A DNA stretch of 8,011 nt from Bacteriovoracaceae bacterium (GTDB lineage: Bacteria > Bdellovibrionota > UBA1018). Both the position numbers and the translations under genes were made by a program. This document shows, piece after piece, positions 1-5,766 of this stretch. The stretch lies in NCBI GenBank assembly GCA_023250795.1, contig JAHFAB010000073.1, positions 1 to 8,011 on the forward strand. The letters run 5' to 3'. Within the stretch, counting starts at the first letter, position 1. Every line of letters starts with the position of its first letter. Under the pieces are notes generated by a model. It did no database searches. It saw only the letters and a list, made by a program, of their open reading frames with translations, and was not told the origin of the DNA.

Positions 1-1
1 G

Positions 2-1036
2 TTGCGACAATGGATACCCGCTAAACTCATTGCTGAGAGGCTTTATGAAGCGCTCCAACAAGGGGGGGTGCGAGCATCTTCTATTTCAGAAGATTTTCCG
101 CCACGACTCTTAAAAGTGTGGGAACAAGAGTGGGGCACAACGCAGACGCAATCTCTCGTAAAAACTCTGGGCATGGATCCTCCGCTCAATTTGAGAGTTT
201 ATCGAAAAATGGGAGTCGAAAAAGTTCTGAAAGAACTGAAAACAAAAGTATCTGTCAAAGTTTCAAAAGCTGAGCTCTCTCCCCTGGGAATACAGCTCTC
301 AAGTTATGCGCCTATTCTGGGGTTAGATCTGTTCAGGCAGGGGGGGTTTGAAATTCAGGACGAAGGCTCACAGATCATGGCATTTTTTGCGATTTGGCCA
401 GAGCTCTTCGGTAAACTTCTTCAGAAAACCCCTGGCTCTGCTAGTAGCTCCTCTTCTATTGATCTTCCAACAGAATCTCCCCTTTTTACAGTGATTGACG
501 CTTGCGCTGGCGCAGGCGGAAAAACTCTCGCAATAGCAGATGCACTCAGAGGAAAAGGAAGAATCTATGCTTATGATCTCTCTGCTCGAAAACTCCTCTC
601 CTTAAGACAACGCGCCACTCGTGCGGGGTTCAATAATATTCAGTCCACTCCTCTGATCGAGGGTCAAGAAGAAGTCTTTCTCTCCAAGTTTCACCTGAGT
701 GCAGATCGTGTCTTGGTGGATGCTCCCTGCAGTGGTTGGGGAGTGCTAAGGAGAAATCCGGATATTAAATGGAGGCAAACTCCAGAAAACCTAGAAAAAA
801 TGCCTGTTCTTCAAGCTCGTCTCCTCGAACTTTATTCACCCCTGGTTAAACCAGGGGGGCATCTCGTCTATGGTGTTTGCACTTTTAGAAAAGAGGAAAC
901 GCTAGATCAGATTCAAAAGTTTTTAGAATCTCACCCTGAATTCGAACCCATAGCAGGAGGATACCTGGGCCCTGGGCCTAGTGATGGATTTTTTATGCAA
1001 TCTTTAAAACGTGTAACTTTAAAAAGTGTAAAATGA
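2..1036 (+). CDS. rsmB: RsmB/NOP-family rRNA (cytosine-5)-methyltransferase, probably 5'-partial
   Basis: This is a SAM-dependent enzyme that methylates carbon 5 of a cytosine in rRNA (16S C967 for E. coli RsmB). Numbering from base 2, the RNA-binding region carries PLNLRV and QDEGSQ (119-124). The Rossmann fold follows: motif I DACAGAGGKT (166-175), motif IV DAPCSG (240-245) and the RsmB-like stretch GVLRRNPDIKW, then motif VI VYGVCT. Cys293 should be the nucleophile and Cys243 the residue that releases the product, as known for this family; both are present. A serine run (146-152) lies in the linker before motif I. The frame is open to the left edge and begins with a TTG at base 2. The NusB-like domain of about 140 residues found in full RsmB is missing, so the true start is probably outside the window. 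The family call is firm; the target base is inferred. The end overlaps pyrD by four bases. Confidence 0.85.
   Translation: MRQWIPAKLIAERLYEALQQGGVRASSISEDFPPRLLKVWEQEWGTTQTQSLVKTLGMDPPLNLRVYRKMGVEKVLKELKTKVSVKVSKAELSPLGIQLSSYAPILGLDLFRQGGFEIQDEGSQIMAFFAIWPELFGKLLQKTPGSASSSSSIDLPTESPLFTVIDACAGAGGKTLAIADALRGKGRIYAYDLSARKLLSLRQRATRAGFNNIQSTPLIEGQEEVFLSKFHLSADRVLVDAPCSGWGVLRRNPDIKWRQTPENLEKMPVLQARLLELYSPLVKPGGHLVYGVCTFRKEETLDQIQKFLESHPEFEPIAGGYLGPGPSDGFFMQSLKRVTLKSVK
839..857. repeat. Perfect 9+9 bp inverted repeat inside the methyltransferase gene
   Basis: CCCCTGGTT, one A, then AACCAGGGG. As RNA it would fold as a 7-bp GC-rich stem with a 5-base loop. It lies in the codons just before motif VI (SPLVKPGG), so it may simply follow from coding constraints. 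No T-run follows, so it is not an intrinsic terminator. Confidence 0.6.
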
Positions 1037-2061
1037 TCTCTAAAATTTTTTGGCCACTCCTTAGGTGGATTTTGTTCAGATTCGATGCGGAAACAGCGCA
1101 CCAGATCACCTTTTTTTTAATTAAACTAGGCATTCGCCTCAATCACCTTCCCCTTCATATTGTTTCGGGCTGTATACCCACACCCTCCGCACAGTCTCTG
1201 CCACAGGTTTTTGGAATTCCTTTCCTTTCTCGCCTGGGACTTGCCTCAGGCTTTGATAAAAATGCTGAAATTCTCGAAGGACTTCCCGCACTCGGATTTG
1301 GATTTGCCGAAATCGGGACTATCACTCCCCTTCCACAACCTGGTAACGACCGTCCGAGAATTTTTAGAAACCCAAATGAACTTGCTCTGTTCAACCGCCT
1401 GGGTTTTAACAATGTGGGTGCCACTTTGATTGCTAAACGCCTATCCAAAGTAAAACCTATGCTCCCCGAAAACTTTAGGGTGGGAGTAAACGTGGGAAAA
1501 AACAAAGACACCCCACTTGAGAACGCGGCGCAAGACTATGTGAGAGCGGTGAGTTCTTTTGAGGGTTTGGCAGATTACTTAGTCATCAATGTAAGTTCTC
1601 CAAATACACCAGGGCTCAGATCCCTCCAGAATTTAGAAAACCTGCGCCCCATTATACTAGAAACAAATGCTAAAATTTCCAGCTGGTCCAAGCGCCCCCC
1701 ACTTCTTCTTAAGCTTTCGCCTGAAATAGAGAGCAGTCATTTGTCTGAAACGATCCAAAAAGCTGAAAGTTGGGGAATTGACGGCTGGATATTGACCAAT
1801 ACGAGCTTTGGAACTTGGAAAAACACCCTTTCGGGGGGATGGAGTGGAAAACCTTTGTCTGAACTCTCCAAAAAACGATTGATCGAAGCAAAAAAAGTGA
1901 CTGAGAAGCCGGTTTTATCTGTTGGAGGTGTTTTCAACGAAGATGAAGCGCTGTCGAGACTGAAAGCAGGGGCTGACTTAATTGAGATTTATACAGGCTG
2001 GATTTACCAAGGTCCGCAATTTCCTAAAAGAATTTTACAAAAGATTTCTAAAATCACCTAA
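1033..2061 (+). CDS. pyrD: Dihydroorotate dehydrogenase (quinone), class 2
   Basis: This enzyme oxidises dihydroorotate to orotate with FMN and passes the electrons to the quinone pool, at the inner face of the cytoplasmic membrane. It is the fourth step of UMP synthesis. The 342-residue length fits class 2. The N-terminal 40 or so residues form the amphipathic helical extension (FRFDAETAHQITFFLIKLG) that sets class 2 apart from soluble class 1. LGLASGFDKNAE and EIGTITPLPQPGNDRPR are family blocks. INVSSPNTPGLR holds Ser189, which aligns with the class 2 catalytic base Ser175 of E. coli; class 1 has Cys there. Lys227 in LLLKLSPE and the C-terminal SVGG...IYTGWIYQGP region should bind FMN phosphate. 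The ATG overlaps the upstream TGA (ATGA) and no clear Shine-Dalgarno precedes it, so translation is probably coupled to the methyltransferase gene. A Trp replaces the usual Leu in GGLSG (here GGWSG), which is a mild change. Confidence 0.96.
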   Translation: MISKIFWPLLRWILFRFDAETAHQITFFLIKLGIRLNHLPLHIVSGCIPTPSAQSLPQVFGIPFLSRLGLASGFDKNAEILEGLPALGFGFAEIGTITPLPQPGNDRPRIFRNPNELALFNRLGFNNVGATLIAKRLSKVKPMLPENFRVGVNVGKNKDTPLENAAQDYVRAVSSFEGLADYLVINVSSPNTPGLRSLQNLENLRPIILETNAKISSWSKRPPLLLKLSPEIESSHLSETIQKAESWGIDGWILTNTSFGTWKNTLSGGWSGKPLSELSKKRLIEAKKVTEKPVLSVGGVFNEDEALSRLKAGADLIEIYTGWIYQGPQFPKRILQKISKIT

Positions 2062-2081
2062 AATTTTCAAACCCTTAAAAA

Positions 2082-2115
2082 CACAAAAGCCCCGGGAAAA
2101 CCCAGGGCTTTTGTG
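2082..2115. terminator. Bidirectional intrinsic terminator between convergent genes
   Basis: The arms are 2082-2096 (CACAAAAGCCCCGGG) and 2101-2115 (CCCAGGGCTTTTGTG), with an AAAA loop and a single C-A mismatch at 2093/2104. On the minus strand the stem is followed at once by five T (2081-2077), the classic form. On the plus strand the GC core is followed by TTTT of the outer stem, so it can also end pyrD, 21 bases after its stop. It lies 17 bases past the stop of the minus-strand small gene. Confidence 0.85.
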
Positions 2116-2132
2116 AAAACAATTGAGAAAAA

Positions 2133-2198
2133 TTACTTCTTTTTCTTTTTTGATGTTTTCTTTTTGCCTTTTTTCTTACTGGCTTTCTTTTTTGCCAT
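2133..2198 (-). CDS. Lysine-repeat microprotein, 21 residues, function unknown
   Basis: An ATG at 2198-2196 opens a 21-codon frame ending in TAA. Fourteen residues are lysine and the rest are only Met, Ala, Ser, Gly and Thr. Lysine triplets are spaced by short linkers: MA-KKK-AS-KKK-G-KKK-TS, then five lysines at the end. There is no acidic, aromatic or long aliphatic residue, so it should be disordered and able to bind nucleic acid or another polyanion; this is inferred from composition alone. Support for a real gene comes from its signals: GGAGGA at 8 bases from the ATG, an intrinsic terminator with a T5 tail 17 bases after the stop, a possible promoter and a 5' leader hairpin. Lysine-rich tails occur in bacterial histone H1-like proteins, but those are much longer, so homology cannot be claimed. 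It could also be a structured RNA with a chance frame, though the ribosome binding site argues against that. Confidence 0.72.
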   Translation of the reverse strand: MAKKKASKKKGKKKTSKKKKK

Positions 2199-2206
2199 TG
2201 CTATTT

Positions 2207-2212
2207 TCCTCC
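2207..2212 (-). promoter_or_regulatory. Ribosome binding site of the lysine-repeat microprotein
   Basis: GGAGGA on the minus strand, 8 bases before the ATG at 2198. It is the best Shine-Dalgarno in the window by motif and spacing, and the main reason to treat the short frame as translated. Confidence 0.8.
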
Positions 2213-2216
2213 GTTA

Positions 2217-2242
2217 TAAGTGTTCATTTACTTCAACACTTA
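2217..2242 (-). other. 5' leader hairpin of the microprotein mRNA
   Basis: Perfect 8-bp arms (minus strand TAAGTGTT at 2242-2235 and AACACTTA at 2224-2217) enclose a 10-base loop. The stem ends four bases before the GGAGGA site, and its base coincides with the transcription start expected from the -10 candidate at 2254-2249. A hairpin at the extreme 5' end can protect short mRNAs from decay; that role here is inferred. Confidence 0.5.
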
Positions 2243-2279
2243 CTCTTGATGTTACATTGATTCGAGATGAGATCAAGAG
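2243..2279. repeat. Inverted repeat over the candidate microprotein promoter (possible operator)
   Basis: CTCTTGAT (2243-2250) and ATCAAGAG (2272-2279) are perfect 8-bp complements separated by 21 bases. One arm covers the -35 candidate and the other overlaps the -10 candidate, so a dimeric protein bound here could block the promoter. The role is inferred. Confidence 0.4.
2249..2276 (-). promoter_or_regulatory. Candidate sigma-70-type promoter for the microprotein gene
   Basis: Minus strand: -35 TTGATC (2276-2271, 4/6 match to TTGACA), a 16-base spacer, and -10 TAACAT (2254-2249, 4/6 match to TATAAT). The predicted start near 2242 gives a leader of about 44 bases beginning with the hairpin, and a total transcript of about 165 bases. 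The boxes are only moderate matches; the case rests on their fit with the downstream signals. TATAAC at 2217-2212 matches better but would place the start inside the ribosome binding site. Confidence 0.4.
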
Positions 2280-2281
2280 AA

Positions 2282-2297
2282 GAAAATAATTATTTTC
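2282..2297. promoter_or_regulatory. Perfect 16-bp palindrome in the divergent intergenic region
   Basis: GAAAATAATTATTTTC reads the same on both strands. It sits between the minus-strand microprotein promoter and the plus-strand ntrY unit, a usual place for a shared operator. It is AT-rich, so chance is more likely than for a mixed-base palindrome. It does not match a regulator site closely enough to name one. Confidence 0.4.
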
Positions 2298-2305
2298 ATT
2301 TTTTT

Positions 2306-2322
2306 GTTATTGGTCAGTTATT
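2306..2322 (+). repeat. Direct repeat GTTATT at 11-bp spacing upstream of ntrY
   Basis: GTTATT occurs at 2306-2311 and again at 2317-2322, 11 bases apart, so both copies face the same side of the helix. This layout suits an activator but is short and AT-rich. From here to the ntrY start (2323-2430) I see no confident -35/-10 pair, no sigma-54 -24/-12 element, and only an AGGAA at 2389-2393. Confidence 0.25.
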
Positions 2323-2430
2323 AATAGATTGAGTAGGAATTTTAAGACTTAAAAAAAGAAGGTCCCAGTCACGTAAAAAGAGCATAGCAGGAATAAGCTT
2401 CTCCTCTTGCATGATCATCTCCACTACGGC

Positions 2431-4389
2431 ATGAATAGAGTTATGCTTCCGTCCCAAAACTCGCGTGATTCACTGGATTTGAAAGAACGGAGAAAAAGAA
2501 AATTAGAGCTCATCACGATCGCTCTTCTCAGTATTTTCTTGGGTATCCTCACTTTTTCTGAATTTCGTCTAACAAAACTCTCCAGCACCCTCCCATTTGC
2601 AAACTCGATTTTCTTTTTTGGACTGCTGAACGTCAACTTAGTCATCCTCATTGCACTGGTTTGGCTCGTCTTCAGAAATATTGGAAAGCTCTTCATAGAA
2701 AGACGAAGAAAAATTTTTGGCACTAAGCTTAAAACCAAACTAGTTATTACTTTCTTGGCTCTTTCGATCATCCCAACTCTTGTTTTGTTTGTAATTTCAG
2801 CACTCTACATCAACTCCAGTTTTGATAAGTGGTTCTCTCTTAAGATTCAAAATACATTCGACATGGCTCTAGAAATCACTCAAACCTATTACAGAAACAC
2901 TGAGGCGACAGCCATGCACTTTGCTGAAAACCTCTCAAAAGGCATTGGACATCAACTTATTAAACCCTCTAAACAGCTCAGAGCTAAAAACAATCTCAGT
3001 AAAATCCCAGCTTGGATCGAAACTTATCTGGAAAATCAAAGAGAACTTCTGTCTTTGGACGCAGCCGAATATTATCATGACCCGTATGGTGACCGACTGA
3101 TTTCGAAGAGAACCAAAGGAAGTGATCTACCCGATCATTTTCCACGCCTCTCCTTGGATGTCTTAGAAAAAGCTTTTGCAGGAGAGAAACAAACCCTCAT
3201 ACAACACATTGGCAGTGGTGACCTCATTCGTTGCCTGGTACCAATCCCTTTTGTTCATGGTGAAATCCAAGGTGTAGTAACGGTGGATTCTTATATTCCT
3301 GTCAGTTTGGTCAATAAAGTCGATGAAATTGCCAATGTCTCAGACGACTATAAAGATATTAATCCACTCAAATATCCAATGAAAACCATTTATCTCTTGA
3401 TTTTAGTCATGATTACACTCGTAATTATTTTCGTGGCTATTTGGGTTGGACTTTACATGGCCAAGGAATTGACAATCCCGCTTGAAAGACTGGTGTATGG
3501 CGCACAAGAAGTGGGAGCGGGAAACTTAGATGTTTCCATCTCTGGGGCAGGGCATGATGAAATCTCTGTTTTAGTCGAATCGTTTAATAAAATGACTCAC
3601 GATTTGAGAGAAAATAGAGAAAGACTCAGTAAAGCTCAACGTGAGATGGCGTGGAGAGAAGTAGCCCGCAGAATTGCACATGAAATTAAAAACCCCCTCA
3701 CTCCCATCAAACTTTCCGCTCAAAGACTCCAACGGCAGATGAGCAACTATAAAGGTCGAGATGGAGCCCTGCTTCAAGAGTGCACTGAGACAATCATTAA
3801 ACACACGGATGAAATGAAAGAAATGGTCAATGAGTTTTCAAGTTTTGCCAGATTCCCTGCCGCCTCTCCAGCACTGCACGACTTGAACAAGGCCATCGGG
3901 GAAGTGATCACACTTTTTCGGCAAGGGCACTCGACTATTCAATTTGCATTCGAAATGGAAGCAAAACTACCCCCGTTTGAGTTTGACCGCGATCAGATTA
4001 AGCGAGTCATCATTAACCTTCTTGATAATGCAGTATCTGCGCTTTCACTTCTTCCATTGGGTAAAATCCGGCAAGTTAGAGTGGAATCTCGCTATCATGA
4101 ACAACTTGAAATGGCCGTTATCACTGTCAAGGACAACGGTCCTGGTATGCCTGAGGAAACGAGAACGAGGGTGTTTGAACCCTATTTTTCTACAAAAACG
4201 GATGGAACAGGCCTAGGACTGGCTATAGTGAAGCGCATTATCAACGATCATGATGGATTTATTCGGGTCCACTCTGATATGGGTGAGGGAACAGAGTTTT
4301 TGATTGAACTCCCCACTCGAACACGGCATAAAACTCAAGAAAGTCCAATAAGGAATGTACAAAATGTCTCGCTCAATCTTGATCATTGA
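2431..4389 (+). CDS. ntrY: NtrY-like sensor histidine kinase
   Basis: This is the membrane sensor kinase of an NtrYX two-component system. It autophosphorylates on His and passes the phosphate to the next gene's product. Numbering from the ATG at 2431: membrane segments at about 26-43, 58-81 and 103-126, a large loop at 127-318 that should face the periplasm, a fourth segment at 319-342, and a HAMP linker to about 395. The DHp helix has AHEIKNPLTPIKL with phospho-accepting His417. The ATPase domain has the N box (N533 in INLLDNA), the G1 box DNGPG (568-572), the F box FEPYFSTK (582-589) and the G2 box GTGLGLA (592-598). All catalytic motifs are intact. I see no PAS signature between HAMP and DHp. 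The start is uncertain: ATG 2431, ATG 2443 and TTG 2407 share the frame and none has a good ribosome binding site (AGGAA lies 13 bases before the TTG). The 3' end overlaps ntrX by 26 bases. The signal sensed is not evident. Confidence 0.92.
   Translation: MNRVMLPSQNSRDSLDLKERRKRKLELITIALLSIFLGILTFSEFRLTKLSSTLPFANSIFFFGLLNVNLVILIALVWLVFRNIGKLFIERRRKIFGTKLKTKLVITFLALSIIPTLVLFVISALYINSSFDKWFSLKIQNTFDMALEITQTYYRNTEATAMHFAENLSKGIGHQLIKPSKQLRAKNNLSKIPAWIETYLENQRELLSLDAAEYYHDPYGDRLISKRTKGSDLPDHFPRLSLDVLEKAFAGEKQTLIQHIGSGDLIRCLVPIPFVHGEIQGVVTVDSYIPVSLVNKVDEIANVSDDYKDINPLKYPMKTIYLLILVMITLVIIFVAIWVGLYMAKELTIPLERLVYGAQEVGAGNLDVSISGAGHDEISVLVESFNKMTHDLRENRERLSKAQREMAWREVARRIAHEIKNPLTPIKLSAQRLQRQMSNYKGRDGALLQECTETIIKHTDEMKEMVNEFSSFARFPAASPALHDLNKAIGEVITLFRQGHSTIQFAFEMEAKLPPFEFDRDQIKRVIINLLDNAVSALSLLPLGKIRQVRVESRYHEQLEMAVITVKDNGPGMPEETRTRVFEPYFSTKTDGTGLGLAIVKRIINDHDGFIRVHSDMGEGTEFLIELPTRTRHKTQESPIRNVQNVSLNLDH
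4350..4354 (+). promoter_or_regulatory. Ribosome binding site that fixes the ntrX start
   Basis: AAGGA inside the end of ntrY lies 9 bases before the ATG at 4364 but directly abuts the other in-frame ATG at 4355. The spacing favours 4364, which also gives the usual response-regulator N-terminus MSRSILIIDDE. Confidence 0.7.
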
Positions 4390-5740
4390 TGACGAAGTTT
4401 CGATTCGAAAATCGCTCACTGGAGCCCTCAAAGATGAAGGGTTTAGTGTTTCCTGTGCATCCTCTGGAGATGAGGGATTAGAGTGCATCCGAAAAAATGT
4501 TTTTGATGTCGTCTTGCTCGATATTTGGATGCCAGATAAAGACGGACTTGAGACGCTCAAACAAATCAAGACTGAAACTCCTGGACAAACCGTAGTCATG
4601 ATGTCTGGGCACGGAACGATTGAGACCGCAGTCCGAGCAACTAAACTGGGGGCCTTTGACTTTGTCGAAAAACCTCTTTCATTAGAAAGGCTACTCATCG
4701 TTCTGCAGAACGCATGTAATATCCACGAGCTCACTGTAGAAAACTCGGCTCTTCGTAAGCAGGTAGAGAAGAACAAACTCCTGATTGGAAATAGTTTGGC
4801 GATGAAGAATATCCAAGATTTGATTCGTCGTGTTGCCCCCACTACGGGATCTGTTCTGATTAATGGAGAAAACGGAACTGGAAAAGAGTTGGTTGCTCAT
4901 AGCATTCATGCACTCTCCAATCGATTCAACAAACCCTTTATTACTGTAAACTGTGCGGCAATTCCTGAAGAACTCATTGAGAGCGAACTTTTTGGACACG
5001 AAAAAGGGGCTTTTACGGGTGCCACTCAATTACGGAGAGGGAAGTTTGACTTGGCTCATGGTGGAACCCTCTTCTTAGATGAGATTGGGGACATGTCTCT
5101 CAAAACTCAGGCTAAGATTTTGAGAATTTTACAAGAACAGAAATTTGAACGAGTGGGCGGGTCTGAAACAACTTCTGTTGATGTGCGAATCATTGCAGCT
5201 ACTAATAAGGAGCTTAAGGTAGAAATTCAAAAAAACTTTTTTAGAGAAGACCTGTTTTATCGGCTGAACGTCATCCCCTTTCACGTACCTGCCTTGCGGG
5301 AAAGAAAAGAAGACATCCCCCTCTTGGCAAAACATTTTTTTCATGAATTTTGTAATGCCTATCAAAAAACACCTAGGGAACTAACAGGAGAAGCTCTGGT
5401 CGTATTGACTACATACTCTTGGCCCGGAAATGTCAGAGAACTGAGGAACCTCATCGAAAGAATCATGATACTGACTTCACCTACAGAAGAGGGTGAGCCC
5501 ATCACAGCAGCAATTCTTTTGGAGCATATGAAAGATGAGTATGCGGATCAGTATCCAGAGGAAAAGGCCGCCCCACTTTCAAAAAGCCTCAGAGATGCAA
5601 GGCAAAATTTTGAAAAAGATTTCATTGTAAAGACTCTCGAAGCTCAAGGTTGGAATGTCTCTAAAACTGCAACGATCTTAGGCGTCGAAAGAAGTCATCT
5701 CCACAAGAAAATGAAGTTTTTTGGAATCGAAGCTCAATGA
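4364..5740 (+). CDS. ntrX: NtrX-like sigma-54-dependent response regulator
   Basis: Cytoplasmic DNA-binding regulator of the NtrC class, 458 residues, partner of the preceding kinase. The receiver domain (1-120) has the acidic pair D9/D10, phosphoacceptor D53 in LLDIWMP, S81 and K103. The AAA+ domain has Walker A GENGTGKE (168-175), the sigma-54 contact loop GAFTGA (215-220) and Walker B LFLDE with D239/E240. WPGNVRELRN marks its end. A Fis-type helix-turn-helix lies at about 410-458. The intact GAFTGA loop means it should activate sigma-54 promoters by ATP hydrolysis; I saw no clear -24/-12 promoter in this window, so its targets are probably elsewhere. NtrX and NtrC paralogues are alike; the name rests mainly on linkage to the four-segment NtrY-type kinase. 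proS begins 26 bases after the stop, so read-through is likely. Confidence 0.92.
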   Translation: MSRSILIIDDEVSIRKSLTGALKDEGFSVSCASSGDEGLECIRKNVFDVVLLDIWMPDKDGLETLKQIKTETPGQTVVMMSGHGTIETAVRATKLGAFDFVEKPLSLERLLIVLQNACNIHELTVENSALRKQVEKNKLLIGNSLAMKNIQDLIRRVAPTTGSVLINGENGTGKELVAHSIHALSNRFNKPFITVNCAAIPEELIESELFGHEKGAFTGATQLRRGKFDLAHGGTLFLDEIGDMSLKTQAKILRILQEQKFERVGGSETTSVDVRIIAATNKELKVEIQKNFFREDLFYRLNVIPFHVPALRERKEDIPLLAKHFFHEFCNAYQKTPRELTGEALVVLTTYSWPGNVRELRNLIERIMILTSPTEEGEPITAAILLEHMKDEYADQYPEEKAAPLSKSLRDARQNFEKDFIVKTLEAQGWNVSKTATILGVERSHLHKKMKFFGIEAQ

Positions 5741-5766
5741 AGTTAGATCAAAGAGGTTTTTAAGAT

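Noticed and set aside
1155..1511. 118-codon minus-strand frame inside pyrD.
   Set aside because: It lies antisense to a clear, full-length enzyme with all its motifs, and its translation shows no recognisable domain.
2133..2198. Two A-AAA-AAG heptamers in the microprotein frame (codons 2-4 and 16-18), like the dnaX -1 frameshift site.
   Set aside because: They arise naturally from AAA/AAG lysine runs. The first shift would stop within a few codons, and no stimulatory hairpin lies at the usual 5-9 base distance; the terminator is about 30 bases beyond the second.
2133..2198. Ribosomal protein bTHX or histone H1-like identity for the microprotein.
   Set aside because: bTHX is longer, arginine-rich and has aromatic residues; histone H1-like proteins are much longer. 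Similarity is compositional only.
2282..2297. Fur box reading of the 16-bp palindrome.
   Set aside because: It shares AT-rich symmetry with Fur sites but lacks the GATAAT repeat structure, so the regulator is left unnamed.
2267..2332. Plus-strand 21-codon frame starting ATG 2267 in the intergenic region.
   Set aside because: It has no Shine-Dalgarno, runs across the palindrome and AT-rich control region, and has unremarkable composition.
4213..4842. 209-codon minus-strand frame across the ntrY-ntrX junction.
   Set aside because: It is antisense to the conserved ATPase and receiver motifs of both genes; Ser/Arg/Phe-rich composition is typical of antisense shadows.
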